The position numbers and the translations under genes were made by a program. Shown here piece after piece: positions 17,119 to 26,070 of a DNA stretch of 64,000 bases. Origin of the DNA: a candidate division BRC1 bacterium HGW-BRC1-1 (GTDB taxonomy: Bacteria > Sumerlaeota > Sumerlaeia > Sumerlaeales > Sumerlaeaceae); the NCBI GenBank assembly GCA_002842095.1, contig PHCB01000005.1, positions 1 through 64,000 on the forward strand, given 5' to 3'. The notes under the pieces were generated by a model. That model was not told where the DNA came from. It did no database searches and worked only from the letters and a program-made list of their open reading frames with translations. Position 1 is the first letter of the stretch. Each line of letters opens with the position of its first letter.

Positions 17119-19001
17119 GGCTTCGACAGTTTTGCTTTCTTCACTTCTTCCAGACTCGACGGCGGGAAGGCAAACAGATCTGCATACGGCTTGCCCGGTT
17201 TGGAGGGGCTGTCGAGCGCGAACTCGTCATCCTTCACGCTATACGTCAGCGGCAGTCCCTTGAAGGGATCGGCGGGCAGCACTCGCAAGTAGTTCGGAAC
17301 GAGTTCCTCCAACTGGGCCGGATAGCTGCCGTGGTCGGCACGGTAGATTTCCAATGCCGTTGCGACACGCAGCGCCTCATAGTTCAGCCAGACTATGTTT
17401 GTGTTCTTCTCTGCCCGAACCCATGGTTGAAGCATGATTTCCGGCATAATAACAACCGGCAGAGTAAAGGGCTCACCGCGTCTCAGCCCCTCCACGCTCA
17501 GAGTTGTGCGCATCTGGGGCGATACCTCGTCGAGCAGATGACCGAGCGCACGCATCTCGTCGGGATCGTTTCGATATCTGACATAGTAGCTGTATGCCGC
17601 ATCGAGTCCGATCCCTCGAACTGCGACGCCAATCATCTGGCCCAGGAGGATCGGATGATCTTTCAGTAATCCACCAAACCGAATATTCGTGCGAATGTCC
17701 GCAAGGGCTTCGGTAGTGCGCCCGTCTCGCATGGACAGAAGCGCATGAATTTTCAACGCGCGCGAACAGTCTCGAACGTTTAGAAAGCTCATGAGGCGTT
17801 TGGGATCAGGCTCCTCGAAGTAGTCCTTCTCCGCACCGGCCTTGTAGGCAGACGTGAACGGAGCGAACTGGTCGATATCGTCATAAATCTGCTTTGTGTC
17901 CAGTTTCGACCAATACTCATCATCACGAATGTCAGCTTCACTTGACGTGATTTCGCGCAACCTGATGGCCGGCTCATTGAAAACTCCGTTTCCCCATTGT
18001 GGGGATCTCACCTTCATAAACATGCGCGACAGATCCGAGTACGCATTCAGAGCTGCATGGCTGCGATATGTGGGACGCCGCTCAACGCTCATCATTTTGA
18101 CCACCTCGCGCTCCGACCAGTTGATCACCGCGGATGCCAGGATCATGGCGCACAGCAGAGCAAGCCCCGCGAGGGAGACGAGCCTATCGAACAGTGTGGC
18201 TGCTCTTGGAGAAAATGGTTCATCCGTCGAAGCCGAAAGACGCAACCCACTTAAAGACTCCAATTGGCGTCGCGAATAGGGAAACACGAGAAGTAGCCTC
18301 GCCACCAATGCAAATAAAAGTGCCTGGAGCAGCCGGCCTGTCAGTTCCACGCCGGTGAACGGAGAACTCAGATAGTAAACCACGAGGGCCCCAAAGAATG
18401 CCCCAAGGAAGTAACGCCATGGTTTCCCTGCCCCACGCGATAAATACAGGCCGCCGAGAACTGCGGCCACGCCCGTGACGTATTCCCGTATTATAGGAAA
18501 GAAAAACGACACCATGATGCGGGGCTTGATAACATCCCATAATTCAGAACCATGCTCAGACGCTTGAATCTCACCGAGCACAGGGAAGAACCTCCACCAG
18601 AGGATGAAGTAGAGGGGCAGTAATGGAGCAATAACTGCTGCCACAAGAAAGAGCGACCTGTTCCTGATAACATAGAAACAGAGAATCAGGGTGGCCAGCA
18701 TGAGATAACCAAAAGCCAAATACGGCGCGAGAAGCCCCATCACATCATGCGAATCAAGCGACGCTCGAAGACTTTGAAGGTTGGCTGGATTCACAACCCG
18801 CAGTAGGAGCAAAAACATTGGCCAAGCCAGCACTGCTAGCGTGGCAACGAGCATGGCCGTTGCCTCGGCGATCCTTGTTAATCGATCGTGCCTCGCCAGC
18901 CACCGCAGGGATGCCTTACCCCGTTGCGAGCGCAAGAGGATAAAACCAACAAGGCCAAGAGCGAGCAACACTGCCGCGAGCAACTGCAACTGATCCGCCA
19001 T
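17115..19001 (-). CDS. Large polytopic membrane protein with pseudopilin-like tail
   Basis: About 628 residues. The first 300 hold roughly eight to ten hydrophobic helices; one more (LFDRLVSLAGLALLCAMILA) leads into a soluble C-terminal region of about 290 residues. That region ends with ALRVATALEIYRADHGSYP and then LVPNYLRVLPADPFKGLPL, a block like the C-terminal part of type II secretion pseudopilins that recurs in membrane proteins of planctomycete-type bacteria. No enzyme motif is recognised. ATG 19001 (MADQLQLLA) is preferred over GTG/ATG codons further out because it opens the first helix; AGAGG lies upstream. Its stop overlaps the sigma gene start, so the two are probably co-translated. 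Confidence 0.75.
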   Translation of the reverse strand: MADQLQLLAAVLLALGLVGFILLRSQRGKASLRWLARHDRLTRIAEATAMLVATLAVLAWPMFLLLLRVVNPANLQSLRASLDSHDVMGLLAPYLAFGYLMLATLILCFYVIRNRSLFLVAAVIAPLLPLYFILWWRFFPVLGEIQASEHGSELWDVIKPRIMVSFFFPIIREYVTGVAAVLGGLYLSRGAGKPWRYFLGAFFGALVVYYLSSPFTGVELTGRLLQALLFALVARLLLVFPYSRRQLESLSGLRLSASTDEPFSPRAATLFDRLVSLAGLALLCAMILASAVINWSEREVVKMMSVERRPTYRSHAALNAYSDLSRMFMKVRSPQWGNGVFNEPAIRLREITSSEADIRDDEYWSKLDTKQIYDDIDQFAPFTSAYKAGAEKDYFEEPDPKRLMSFLNVRDCSRALKIHALLSMRDGRTTEALADIRTNIRFGGLLKDHPILLGQMIGVAVRGIGLDAAYSYYVRYRNDPDEMRALGHLLDEVSPQMRTTLSVEGLRRGEPFTLPVVIMPEIMLQPWVRAEKNTNIVWLNYEALRVATALEIYRADHGSYPAQLEELVPNYLRVLPADPFKGLPLTYSVKDDEFALDSPSKPGKPYADLFAFPPSSLEEVKKAKLSKP

Positions 19002-19438
19002 TTTATATGTTACCTCTGCACCGTATAACGCACCTGGGGCGGGAAAGTGACAAACGAAGTTTTGCGGCATAGAGCGATTTTGACGCAAGTGTTGACCAAT
19101 TTTGCAATTTCGAAATAGTTAGAGCATAGGGTTAGGGGCGAATGTGCATGTCCGGCAAGCTGGAGGCCGCGTGGAGGCCTGAGACAAACCACTGGATGGA
19201 TAATGGCTTGCCGATTTCGCGCCAATTGCACGGCTTGCACACCGGTTGCACACCGGTTGCACGCCGGTTGCATACCGGAAGGCATGCGCCAGCAAATGGG
19301 CAAGTGGGGGGCGGTTGCATCGTGCACCCGGACGAGGCCCTGGTGGCCACCTACGTCAGGATCGACGGTCACAATTCGACATCCCGGGGTCCCGCAAGTC
19401 TGTAATCTCTTGAATCAAAAACGGTTTAACTATTGCCC
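19002..19438. other. Non-coding gap with tandem repeats
   Basis: No convincing gene is present; the short frames here cross the repeats and have no ribosome sites. The stretch is the leader of the membrane-protein/sigma locus on one side and the end of the GH3 gene on the other. It holds the 11-bp tandem repeat at 19235-19278. Confidence 0.5.
19235..19278. repeat. Four tandem copies of an 11-bp repeat
   Basis: The unit TTGCACACCGG occurs at 19235-19245 and 19246-19256, then as TTGCACGCCGG (19257-19267) and TTGCATACCGG (19268-19278). A degenerate fifth copy (TTGCACGGC) starts at 19226. The 11-bp period is about one helical turn, so identical faces would be aligned. It lies about 230 bases upstream of the membrane-protein gene start. 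Confidence 0.85.
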
Positions 19439-21226
19439 CTATTCGACAGAGAACTCCGACAACCTCACCGGGACGGTCACGGGCCAGGGTTGGCTTGCTT
19501 CCCCATAGCCAGCCAGCTCGCGCGCGACCTCGCGCTGCGATTCAAAGTGGCTGGAGAAGGTGCAGATGAAGTTGTTCATGTCAGAGAATTGAAGCATGGA
19601 TTGGTAGGGGCTGCCAAAGGAGACATAGGTGGGGTTCACTCCGGCGGATCGCAGGGTGTTTACAAATGCAGCCTGACTGCTGTAAATCGTGGGGGCCTTA
19701 TCCACGCCAGCGACGATAACGTGGTCGTACCCGGCGCACATGTTTTTGTAGTCGTTGATGGTTGTTCCGCTCAACGAGGTGGCAACGGGCTGGATATCAA
19801 CTCGTCCGGGCATATCCGATGTGAGTTCGTCGGTGAAATACGTTAGCGGGTATCTGTAGAAGATCGAGTTGTTAGTCGCCAGCGTGAACACGAGGGCGTT
19901 CTCGGTGGGCCCGATCGGCAGGTGACCCGGTTGAATGTTTCTTTTGGAAACCGCACGCACGCCGATCTCCTTTGCCACTGCCAGATTATCTGGATGCTGG
20001 AGGATGCCGGTATACGCCGTGGTGGACACGGTGGTCATCTCGGGGATGCCTGCCCGGCTTTTCAGTTTCAGAATGCGGCGCACGGAATCATCTATCCGCG
20101 ACATGGGAATCGTGCCTGCGTTCACGGCATCGTGAAGGCCGTTCCAGGCGTCTGCCATGGAGGCCGGCGTGAGAATAATATCCAGGCCAGATAAAACCGC
20201 GGAGGTGACACCATCGTAAGTATTCGTAATGGCCATCAGGCCGCCCATCGCGAACGAGTCGGAGATGATGCAACCATCGTAGCCCAGTTGGTTGCGCAGA
20301 ATGCCTGTGAGCGCGTTGTACGAAATGGTGGCGGGGATGTCCTGCGTCGGATCGATCGCGGGATACAGCACATGCGCGGTCATCACAAGGTCGACCGTGG
20401 CGGACTGCAGAAGCAGTTCGTAGGGCTTGAGGTGAATGTTCTGGAGGTCGGCCATGGAAATGTTGACCACCTGAAAACCGATGTGGCTGTCGCCGGTGGT
20501 CGGGCCGTGGCCCGGGTAGTGTTTGTAGGTGCAGAGCAGCCCCTCGGCGTTGGCGCCCTGAACGTAGGCCTGGGCCAAGTCGGCCACGCGATACGGGTCA
20601 TCGCTGTAGGAACGGATGCCGATGATCGGGTTCACCGGTTCCGTGTTCACGTCGAGCACGGGACCGAAGCCGATCTGGATGCCGATGGCGCGGCATTCGC
20701 GCGCGGTGGCGCCGCCCTGCTGGTAGGCAAGCGACGGATCGTTCACGGCTCCCGAGGCCATGTTCATGGGGAACTTCGTGGCGTCGGTGAAGCGCGCGCC
20801 GAGGCCGGCCTCGCAGTCCACCGAGAACAACAGGGGCACGGAGGTGATCCCTTGCAGATGGTTAACGGCAGCCACGATCGCCGGCGCAGTGTTCGTGTTG
20901 CCCTGGATGATGAATCCACCGACGCGATAGGTGTTCACCATCGCGTCCGCTGAACCGCCGTAAGCAGGCATCAACATCTGCCCGATCTTATCGTCGAGGG
21001 TCATCTGACCCAGCATGGTTTCCACCCAGGTAGTGTTTACGTCTCGAAGTGCCGGGCCCGAAGGAACTGTGTTACGGCGGACAGGTCTGCGGGCCGCATA
21101 ACCCATCTCCAGGGCGGCGGCAGGCGCAACAGCGTCGGCCGAAGCACTCAGGTCGCTGCTCTCCTGTGAAAAGCAGCAGTAGGGTGCCAGAAGAAGAAAC
21201 AACAAAGTCCATACCGCGAGTCTCAT
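19439..21226 (-). CDS. Secreted glycoside hydrolase family 3 protein (NagZ-like)
   Basis: A 595-residue exported GH3 enzyme. MRLAVWTLLFLLLAPYCC is a signal peptide, perhaps lipidated. Counting from this ATG, the NagZ-type substrate block KHYPGHG is at 235-241, the Asp-His dyad DSH at 246-248, and the nucleophile is Asp323 in IISDSFAMGG. These are the marks of beta-N-acetylhexosaminidases within GH3, which act on chitin or peptidoglycan sugars by a covalent intermediate. The last 180 residues are a second alpha/beta domain. The frame continues 38 codons upstream, but only the inner ATG gives a signal peptide; AAGG lies unusually close to it. It is divergent from the GHL10 gene. Confidence 0.9.
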   Translation of the reverse strand: MRLAVWTLLFLLLAPYCCFSQESSDLSASADAVAPAAALEMGYAARRPVRRNTVPSGPALRDVNTTWVETMLGQMTLDDKIGQMLMPAYGGSADAMVNTYRVGGFIIQGNTNTAPAIVAAVNHLQGITSVPLLFSVDCEAGLGARFTDATKFPMNMASGAVNDPSLAYQQGGATARECRAIGIQIGFGPVLDVNTEPVNPIIGIRSYSDDPYRVADLAQAYVQGANAEGLLCTYKHYPGHGPTTGDSHIGFQVVNISMADLQNIHLKPYELLLQSATVDLVMTAHVLYPAIDPTQDIPATISYNALTGILRNQLGYDGCIISDSFAMGGLMAITNTYDGVTSAVLSGLDIILTPASMADAWNGLHDAVNAGTIPMSRIDDSVRRILKLKSRAGIPEMTTVSTTAYTGILQHPDNLAVAKEIGVRAVSKRNIQPGHLPIGPTENALVFTLATNNSIFYRYPLTYFTDELTSDMPGRVDIQPVATSLSGTTINDYKNMCAGYDHVIVAGVDKAPTIYSSQAAFVNTLRSAGVNPTYVSFGSPYQSMLQFSDMNNFICTFSSHFESQREVARELAGYGEASQPWPVTVPVRLSEFSVE

Positions 21227-21456
21227 CCTTGAAGATTCATAATATGGCAGACGCTTTGGCAACCATTTGTGGTTCAGTTCTGTGGGCAGACCTCCAACGC
21301 GAGATGCTCGCCTCAATCCCGAAAACCAACCTCTATGCAAGACACCCTGCGCAAGGTGGTTACGAATAAACAGAACTTGCCTTCAGCCGTTCCGGATGGA
21401 TGTAAAGGGTGTTCCTTCCGTACATCCGCGCTCTTGCGCAACATCAGAGGTGCATC

Positions 21457-24012
21457 ATGATCCGTAAGCTTCGCTCATTGCTCGTATTGTCTGCTTTGTT
21501 TATGGTGCTGACAACAACCGCCCGGGCGGAGGAGAGGATTCTCTGGTATTCCATCGGCGATGGATTGACCAACACGACCAACATTCAATCGGCCATCAAC
21601 TTTGCGGTGACAAACAACTACAATGCCATCTGCGTGCTGACGCGTTACCGCGCCAACGCCTACTACAAAACGAACCGCGACTACTCAACCTACCCGAATC
21701 CAGAGACGCAAGCCTCCGGGGCTGCGGGGGATACATTGCAGTACGTGATCGATCGCGGCCACGAAGCAGGACTGCGGGTCTATTCCGCGTTCTCATGCTT
21801 CATTGTCAGCGACGGGAGCATGAGTACATACCCGACCTTCCTCAATGCCGACTGGAAGACTTGGTGTTACAAGGGGGACAACGCGAGCAACACGGTTTAC
21901 AGCCCTGCCGCCGGCTATCCGCGGGCCATGGTGCTCGGGACCGATCTCTCCGATGGGTACTGGGTCGACCCAGGCATGTCGGCTGTCCGCAATTATACGA
22001 TCCAGATCCTGAAGGATCTGGTGCAGAACTACGACATCGATGGCATCATGCTCGATCGCGTGCGCTATCCCGGAGATGATTTTCCCCACTACAACGGCGC
22101 GTTCGGTTACAATCCCACGGCTCTCAGCGAAATGGGTCTGACCAATCCCGGCCCCGGCAGCACGACGTTCCGCGACGCCCGACGCGGCGCGATTACAACC
22201 TTCGTGAAAGACGCCAGCACCGCAGTTGCCGCCCTCAAGCCATGGGTCATCATGGGAGCCACGCCTGTCGTCTACGGCACCGACCTGATAAGCACCGAAG
22301 ACTACGTGTTCCAGTATTTCCCCGGCTGGAATGCCGCAGTAAACTCCCGCCACACCAGTGGCTACGGAGCACTTGATCTGATCGCACCCCAGTACTATCG
22401 ATCCACGGCAAGCGTGAATGGTGACCTGATGGACCTCGTGAATGGCAAGATCGACGAGGTGAACCGTATTTTCCACCAAGGAACTTTTGGCTCGGCCTAT
22501 TCGGCTGCCACTGAGATGGCTGGAAATATTCGCGCGACCCGTGACGTCAGCCGCAACATGAACGGCTGGGGCATTTTTAACTACTCCAGTTGCGATGGAA
22601 CCTACAACACCGACATGCGGGCCAACTCACCAGACGTGCTCGGTTCGACCAGCGCAAAAACCCAGTTCACAATAAAGACCAACTGGGACAGCACCCCGCC
22701 CAATGGCGTGACCAATTTCGCGGGAGTCCAAAGCGGCACCACGATGAACCTCAGTTGGACCGCACCCACGGTTGCCGGTGACGGCGACGGCGCAGCGCAC
22801 TACCTGATATATCGCGGCACTTCTCCGGCTGTGAAAGAGTACTATGCGAATCTGGTGCTGAAGACACCCACGCTCACCGCAACGACCTATGTGGACATGC
22901 CGGGACCGGGAACCTACTACTATCGCGTCGTTCCCGTCGACAACTACAACAACCACGGCACCGCATCGGAAATCGGCCCGTTCGAATTCCTCGCGGAAAC
23001 TGATCTGAATCCGACCCTGAAAATATCAACGGGATCAGGACTGACCGAGTCGCAGATGGTATCGTGGTTCGCGACGGACGGAACCTGCCGCGGGATCGCC
23101 CTCAACAAGGCAACGGGTCACCTGCTCGTCGCCACGCGAAGTGGCGGCAACGCGGTCCGCATCCTTGATACGAATAACTTCACCGAGTTGAACTCGCCCG
23201 GCCTCAGCATGACCGGCGTGTCCGGCGGCACCTATGCCATAAACAAGGTTGTCTGCACCGACAACGGGATCATCTATCTCTGCAACTTGTCCACCACCAC
23301 CGGTTTCAAGATTTACAGGTATGCCAGCGAGGCCGCGGCCCCTGTGGCTTGCACGATCAACTGGCCTTCAGGCACCGAAGCATCGATGCGCAAGGGTGAC
23401 GACGTGGCCATCATGGGAACAGGTGCGGGCACCAAGATCTTGGTGAGCGGTTCTGGTGCCACATCGGTCTTCTCCTTTGTGGCGACCGATGCTAACGCCA
23501 ACGTGTTCAACGCCACGCAAATAACCACGGGACTCGCCAACAGCGGCCAGAACGTGGACTGGGATTCCAACGGCACGAACTTCTTTATGAGGTACAATAA
23601 CAACAACATGTACCGCTATAACCTGAGCGGCACCGTGACCAATACCTGGTCCTCGGTTGGACCCACCGCGACGCCCCAGTACGGCACCGCAGTGATGAAT
23701 GTGCCGGAGACCCCCGCAAGCTATTACGCCTCGTGGAGCGGTTCGAATGCAGCCGCCACCGACCCCATGGTGTATGTGCGTGTACTGACCCCGCCAAGCA
23801 CGGTGGGAGACATCAAGTTCCAGCTGTTGCATACAGCCGCAGGAGAACGAACACTGGCGTGTTCTGCGGTCGCGGATACAACGGGTAGCGGGGATGTGAT
23901 ATTCGACCGCAACAAGAATACCGTCTACACGCTCTGGCCCAACAACTCCATCTGCAAGTTCGCGGATCCGGGAATGGTTCCGGTTGCAGTTAGCTCGTTC
24001 GGTCTCGAGTAG
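21457..24012 (+). CDS. Secreted GHL10-type glycoside hydrolase-like protein with fibronectin III domain
   Basis: An 851-residue exported protein. The signal peptide ends at about ARA (residue 24). The barrel domain matches the GHL10 group (Pfam PF02638): VDPGMSAVRNYTIQILKDL and then YDIDGIMLDRVRYPGDDF at about 193-209, the hallmark segment of this family. A fibronectin type III domain follows (about 405-510: GVTNFAGVQSGTTMNLSW to GTYYYRVVPVDNY), and the C-terminal 330 residues are repetitive beta sheet, perhaps a propeller. The substrate is unknown; the family includes peptidoglycan- and polysaccharide-related enzymes. AGAGG at 21446-21450 fixes the start. Confidence 0.85.
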   Translation: MIRKLRSLLVLSALFMVLTTTARAEERILWYSIGDGLTNTTNIQSAINFAVTNNYNAICVLTRYRANAYYKTNRDYSTYPNPETQASGAAGDTLQYVIDRGHEAGLRVYSAFSCFIVSDGSMSTYPTFLNADWKTWCYKGDNASNTVYSPAAGYPRAMVLGTDLSDGYWVDPGMSAVRNYTIQILKDLVQNYDIDGIMLDRVRYPGDDFPHYNGAFGYNPTALSEMGLTNPGPGSTTFRDARRGAITTFVKDASTAVAALKPWVIMGATPVVYGTDLISTEDYVFQYFPGWNAAVNSRHTSGYGALDLIAPQYYRSTASVNGDLMDLVNGKIDEVNRIFHQGTFGSAYSAATEMAGNIRATRDVSRNMNGWGIFNYSSCDGTYNTDMRANSPDVLGSTSAKTQFTIKTNWDSTPPNGVTNFAGVQSGTTMNLSWTAPTVAGDGDGAAHYLIYRGTSPAVKEYYANLVLKTPTLTATTYVDMPGPGTYYYRVVPVDNYNNHGTASEIGPFEFLAETDLNPTLKISTGSGLTESQMVSWFATDGTCRGIALNKATGHLLVATRSGGNAVRILDTNNFTELNSPGLSMTGVSGGTYAINKVVCTDNGIIYLCNLSTTTGFKIYRYASEAAAPVACTINWPSGTEASMRKGDDVAIMGTGAGTKILVSGSGATSVFSFVATDANANVFNATQITTGLANSGQNVDWDSNGTNFFMRYNNNNMYRYNLSGTVTNTWSSVGPTATPQYGTAVMNVPETPASYYASWSGSNAAATDPMVYVRVLTPPSTVGDIKFQLLHTAAGERTLACSAVADTTGSGDVIFDRNKNTVYTLWPNNSICKFADPGMVPVAVSSFGLE

Positions 24013-24054
24013 GATTGCCTTCCGGTTAAACTGAGAACAACCTGGCAGAAGTCC

Positions 24055-24092
24055 ACCGGCCGGTGCGCAACCCGCACCGGTCGGTTCTGTTT
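24055..24092 (+). terminator. Intrinsic terminator after the GHL10 gene
   Basis: A 13-bp stem, ACCGGCCGGTGCG (24055-24067) with CGCACCGGTCGGT (24073-24085), containing one G-T pair and a 5-nt loop, is followed by TCTGTTT. The strong stem and position 43 bases after the stop support termination; the T-tract is weak. Confidence 0.6.
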
Positions 24093-24140
24093 GCGCCCCC
24101 TCTGCACGAAGTGCACGTCCGCGTGGTATGGTTTCCTGTC

Positions 24141-26045
24141 ATGATTATCCTATCCACGCAGGGCCTTGCTAAAACCCATGGGTTGAAGTTGTTGTTTTCC
24201 GATCTTTCGATGGGGATCGAGGACCGCGAGAGGGTGGGGTTGATTGGGGTTAACGGGTGCGGGAAGTCGACGCTGCTCAAGGTGCTGGCGGGGGTGGAGG
24301 AAGCAGACGCCGGGACGATCACCACCCGCACGGGGGCTCGCATCGAGTATGTGGATCAGAACCCTGTTTTCGCGCCGGGACAAACGATCCTGGAATTTGT
24401 GTTCTCCTCGGCTTCGCGCATCAGCCATGTGGTGCGGGAGTACGAGCGTGCGTGCGCGGCGCTGGGACACGCGCCGCATGACGCGCAGGTTTCGCGCCGC
24501 ATGGAAGAGGCATCGCGGGCGATGGATGCAGCGGATGCCTGGGACTACGAGCATCAGGCGCGAGCGTTGTTGGGGAAGCTGGGCGTGTTTGATCTCGACC
24601 TGCCGGTGGATCAACTTTCCGGCGGCTACCGCAAGCGGGTGGCGTTGGCGCATGCGTTGCTGGCGGAGTCGGATCTGCTGATTCTGGATGAACCGACCAA
24701 CCATCTCGATGCCGACACCGTGGCGTATCTGGAGGAGCACCTGCGCCGCTACACGGGGGCCGTCATTCTGGTGACCCACGACCGATATTTTCTGGATCGG
24801 GTGACCGACAGAATCATTGAGTTGGATGCTGGCCAGTTGCGCGTGTTCCAGGGAAACTTTTCGGATTACATCACCCGCAAAGCCGAGATGGACGCCGCAG
24901 AAATGACGGCTGATTCGCGACGCCTGTCGATCTTGCGCAACGAATTGGTGTGGTTGAAGCGGGGCGCGCGTGCACGCACGACGAAACAAAAGGCGCGCAT
25001 TGATCGAATCCGGGACATGCAGGAAGTGCCCACGTTTCAGCGACAAGAAAACGTTGCCTTCACCATCGAGACGCGACGCCTCGGCGGCACCATTCTCGAG
25101 TTGGACAACGTCTCGAAAACCTTCGAGGGCAAGACCATCCTCTCTCGCTTTACCCACACTTTCGCCCGCGGTGAACGGCTTGGGATTATCGGCCCCAATG
25201 GCTCGGGAAAAACGACTCTGGCGAATCTGATGAGCGGGAGATTGTCGCCCGATGAGGGCACAGTGGTGCGCGGGAAGACGGTGCTGCTGGGCTACTTCGA
25301 TCAGGAGAGCAGCGACCTGGACCCCAACGAACGCGCGCTGGATTATGTAAAGCGCGAGGGTGGCGACATGCTGCGCGGCACCGACGGCACGGCCCGCAGC
25401 GCGGGTCAGGTGATGGAGCAATTCAACTTCACGCCGCAGATGTTATACACCCCGATCGAACGTCTCTCGGGCGGTGAGCGACGACGACTATATCTGGTTC
25501 GGACATTGATGGCGAACCCGAATTTTTTGATCCTCGACGAACCCGCCAACGACCTCGACATCCCGACCCTGCAAGCGCTCGAGGATTTTCTGGACGGTTT
25601 TACGGGCTGCCTCGTGGTCATCTCCCACGACCGGTATTTCCTCGACCGTACCATTGATCAGCTACTGGTCTTCGGCTCCGACGCCTCGCTGCGCAGGATA
25701 CCGGGCAACTTCTCCGTATATGAGCAGATGCGCGAGGACGAGGAGAGCGAGATTTCGGCGGCGAGAAAAACGAAAACCGAGACACCCTCTGACACCAAGG
25801 CGACGAGCGAGAAGACTGCAGCAACGAAATCCGGCAAGCTGGGCTTCAACGAAGCCCGGGAACTGACCAAGCTGGAACTCGATATTCCCCGCATGGAGAA
25901 GCGACTTGAGGATCTGGTCGAAGAAATGGCTACAGCGGCCACCGACTACATGAAGCTCAATGAACTGGCTCAGGAAAACCAGCACACCAAGGCCGATCTG
26001 GAAACAGCTTTGGAACGCTGGATGGAATTGTCGGAACGAAGCTGA
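24141..26045 (+). CDS. ABC-F family ATP-binding protein (Uup-like)
   Basis: A 634-residue soluble protein with two ABC cassettes and no membrane domain. Walker A motifs are GVNGCGKST (36-44) and GPNGSGKTT; signature motifs LSGGYRKR and LSGGERRR; Walker B regions LLILDEPTNHLD and FLILDEPANDLD. The interdomain linker is charged and helical, and the C terminus (from about 545) is a charged coiled coil as in Uup. ABC-F proteins act on the ribosome or, for Uup, on DNA or ribosome quality. The ATG at 24141 (MIILSTQGL) starts the first cassette; frames further upstream cross the terminator hairpin. Confidence 0.92.
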   Translation: MIILSTQGLAKTHGLKLLFSDLSMGIEDRERVGLIGVNGCGKSTLLKVLAGVEEADAGTITTRTGARIEYVDQNPVFAPGQTILEFVFSSASRISHVVREYERACAALGHAPHDAQVSRRMEEASRAMDAADAWDYEHQARALLGKLGVFDLDLPVDQLSGGYRKRVALAHALLAESDLLILDEPTNHLDADTVAYLEEHLRRYTGAVILVTHDRYFLDRVTDRIIELDAGQLRVFQGNFSDYITRKAEMDAAEMTADSRRLSILRNELVWLKRGARARTTKQKARIDRIRDMQEVPTFQRQENVAFTIETRRLGGTILELDNVSKTFEGKTILSRFTHTFARGERLGIIGPNGSGKTTLANLMSGRLSPDEGTVVRGKTVLLGYFDQESSDLDPNERALDYVKREGGDMLRGTDGTARSAGQVMEQFNFTPQMLYTPIERLSGGERRRLYLVRTLMANPNFLILDEPANDLDIPTLQALEDFLDGFTGCLVVISHDRYFLDRTIDQLLVFGSDASLRRIPGNFSVYEQMREDEESEISAARKTKTETPSDTKATSEKTAATKSGKLGFNEARELTKLELDIPRMEKRLEDLVEEMATAATDYMKLNELAQENQHTKADLETALERWMELSERS

Positions 26046-26070
26046 ACCGGCGGCGCATCAGCCTGCGGAC

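Noticed and set aside
19226-19278. The 11-bp repeats as a CRISPR array
   Set aside because: The copies are contiguous with no spacers and the unit is far too short.
19010-19372. Minus-strand frame through the 11-bp repeats
   Set aside because: The frame reads repeated Cys/Thr/Gly codons from the tandem repeat and has no ribosome site, so it is unlikely to be translated.
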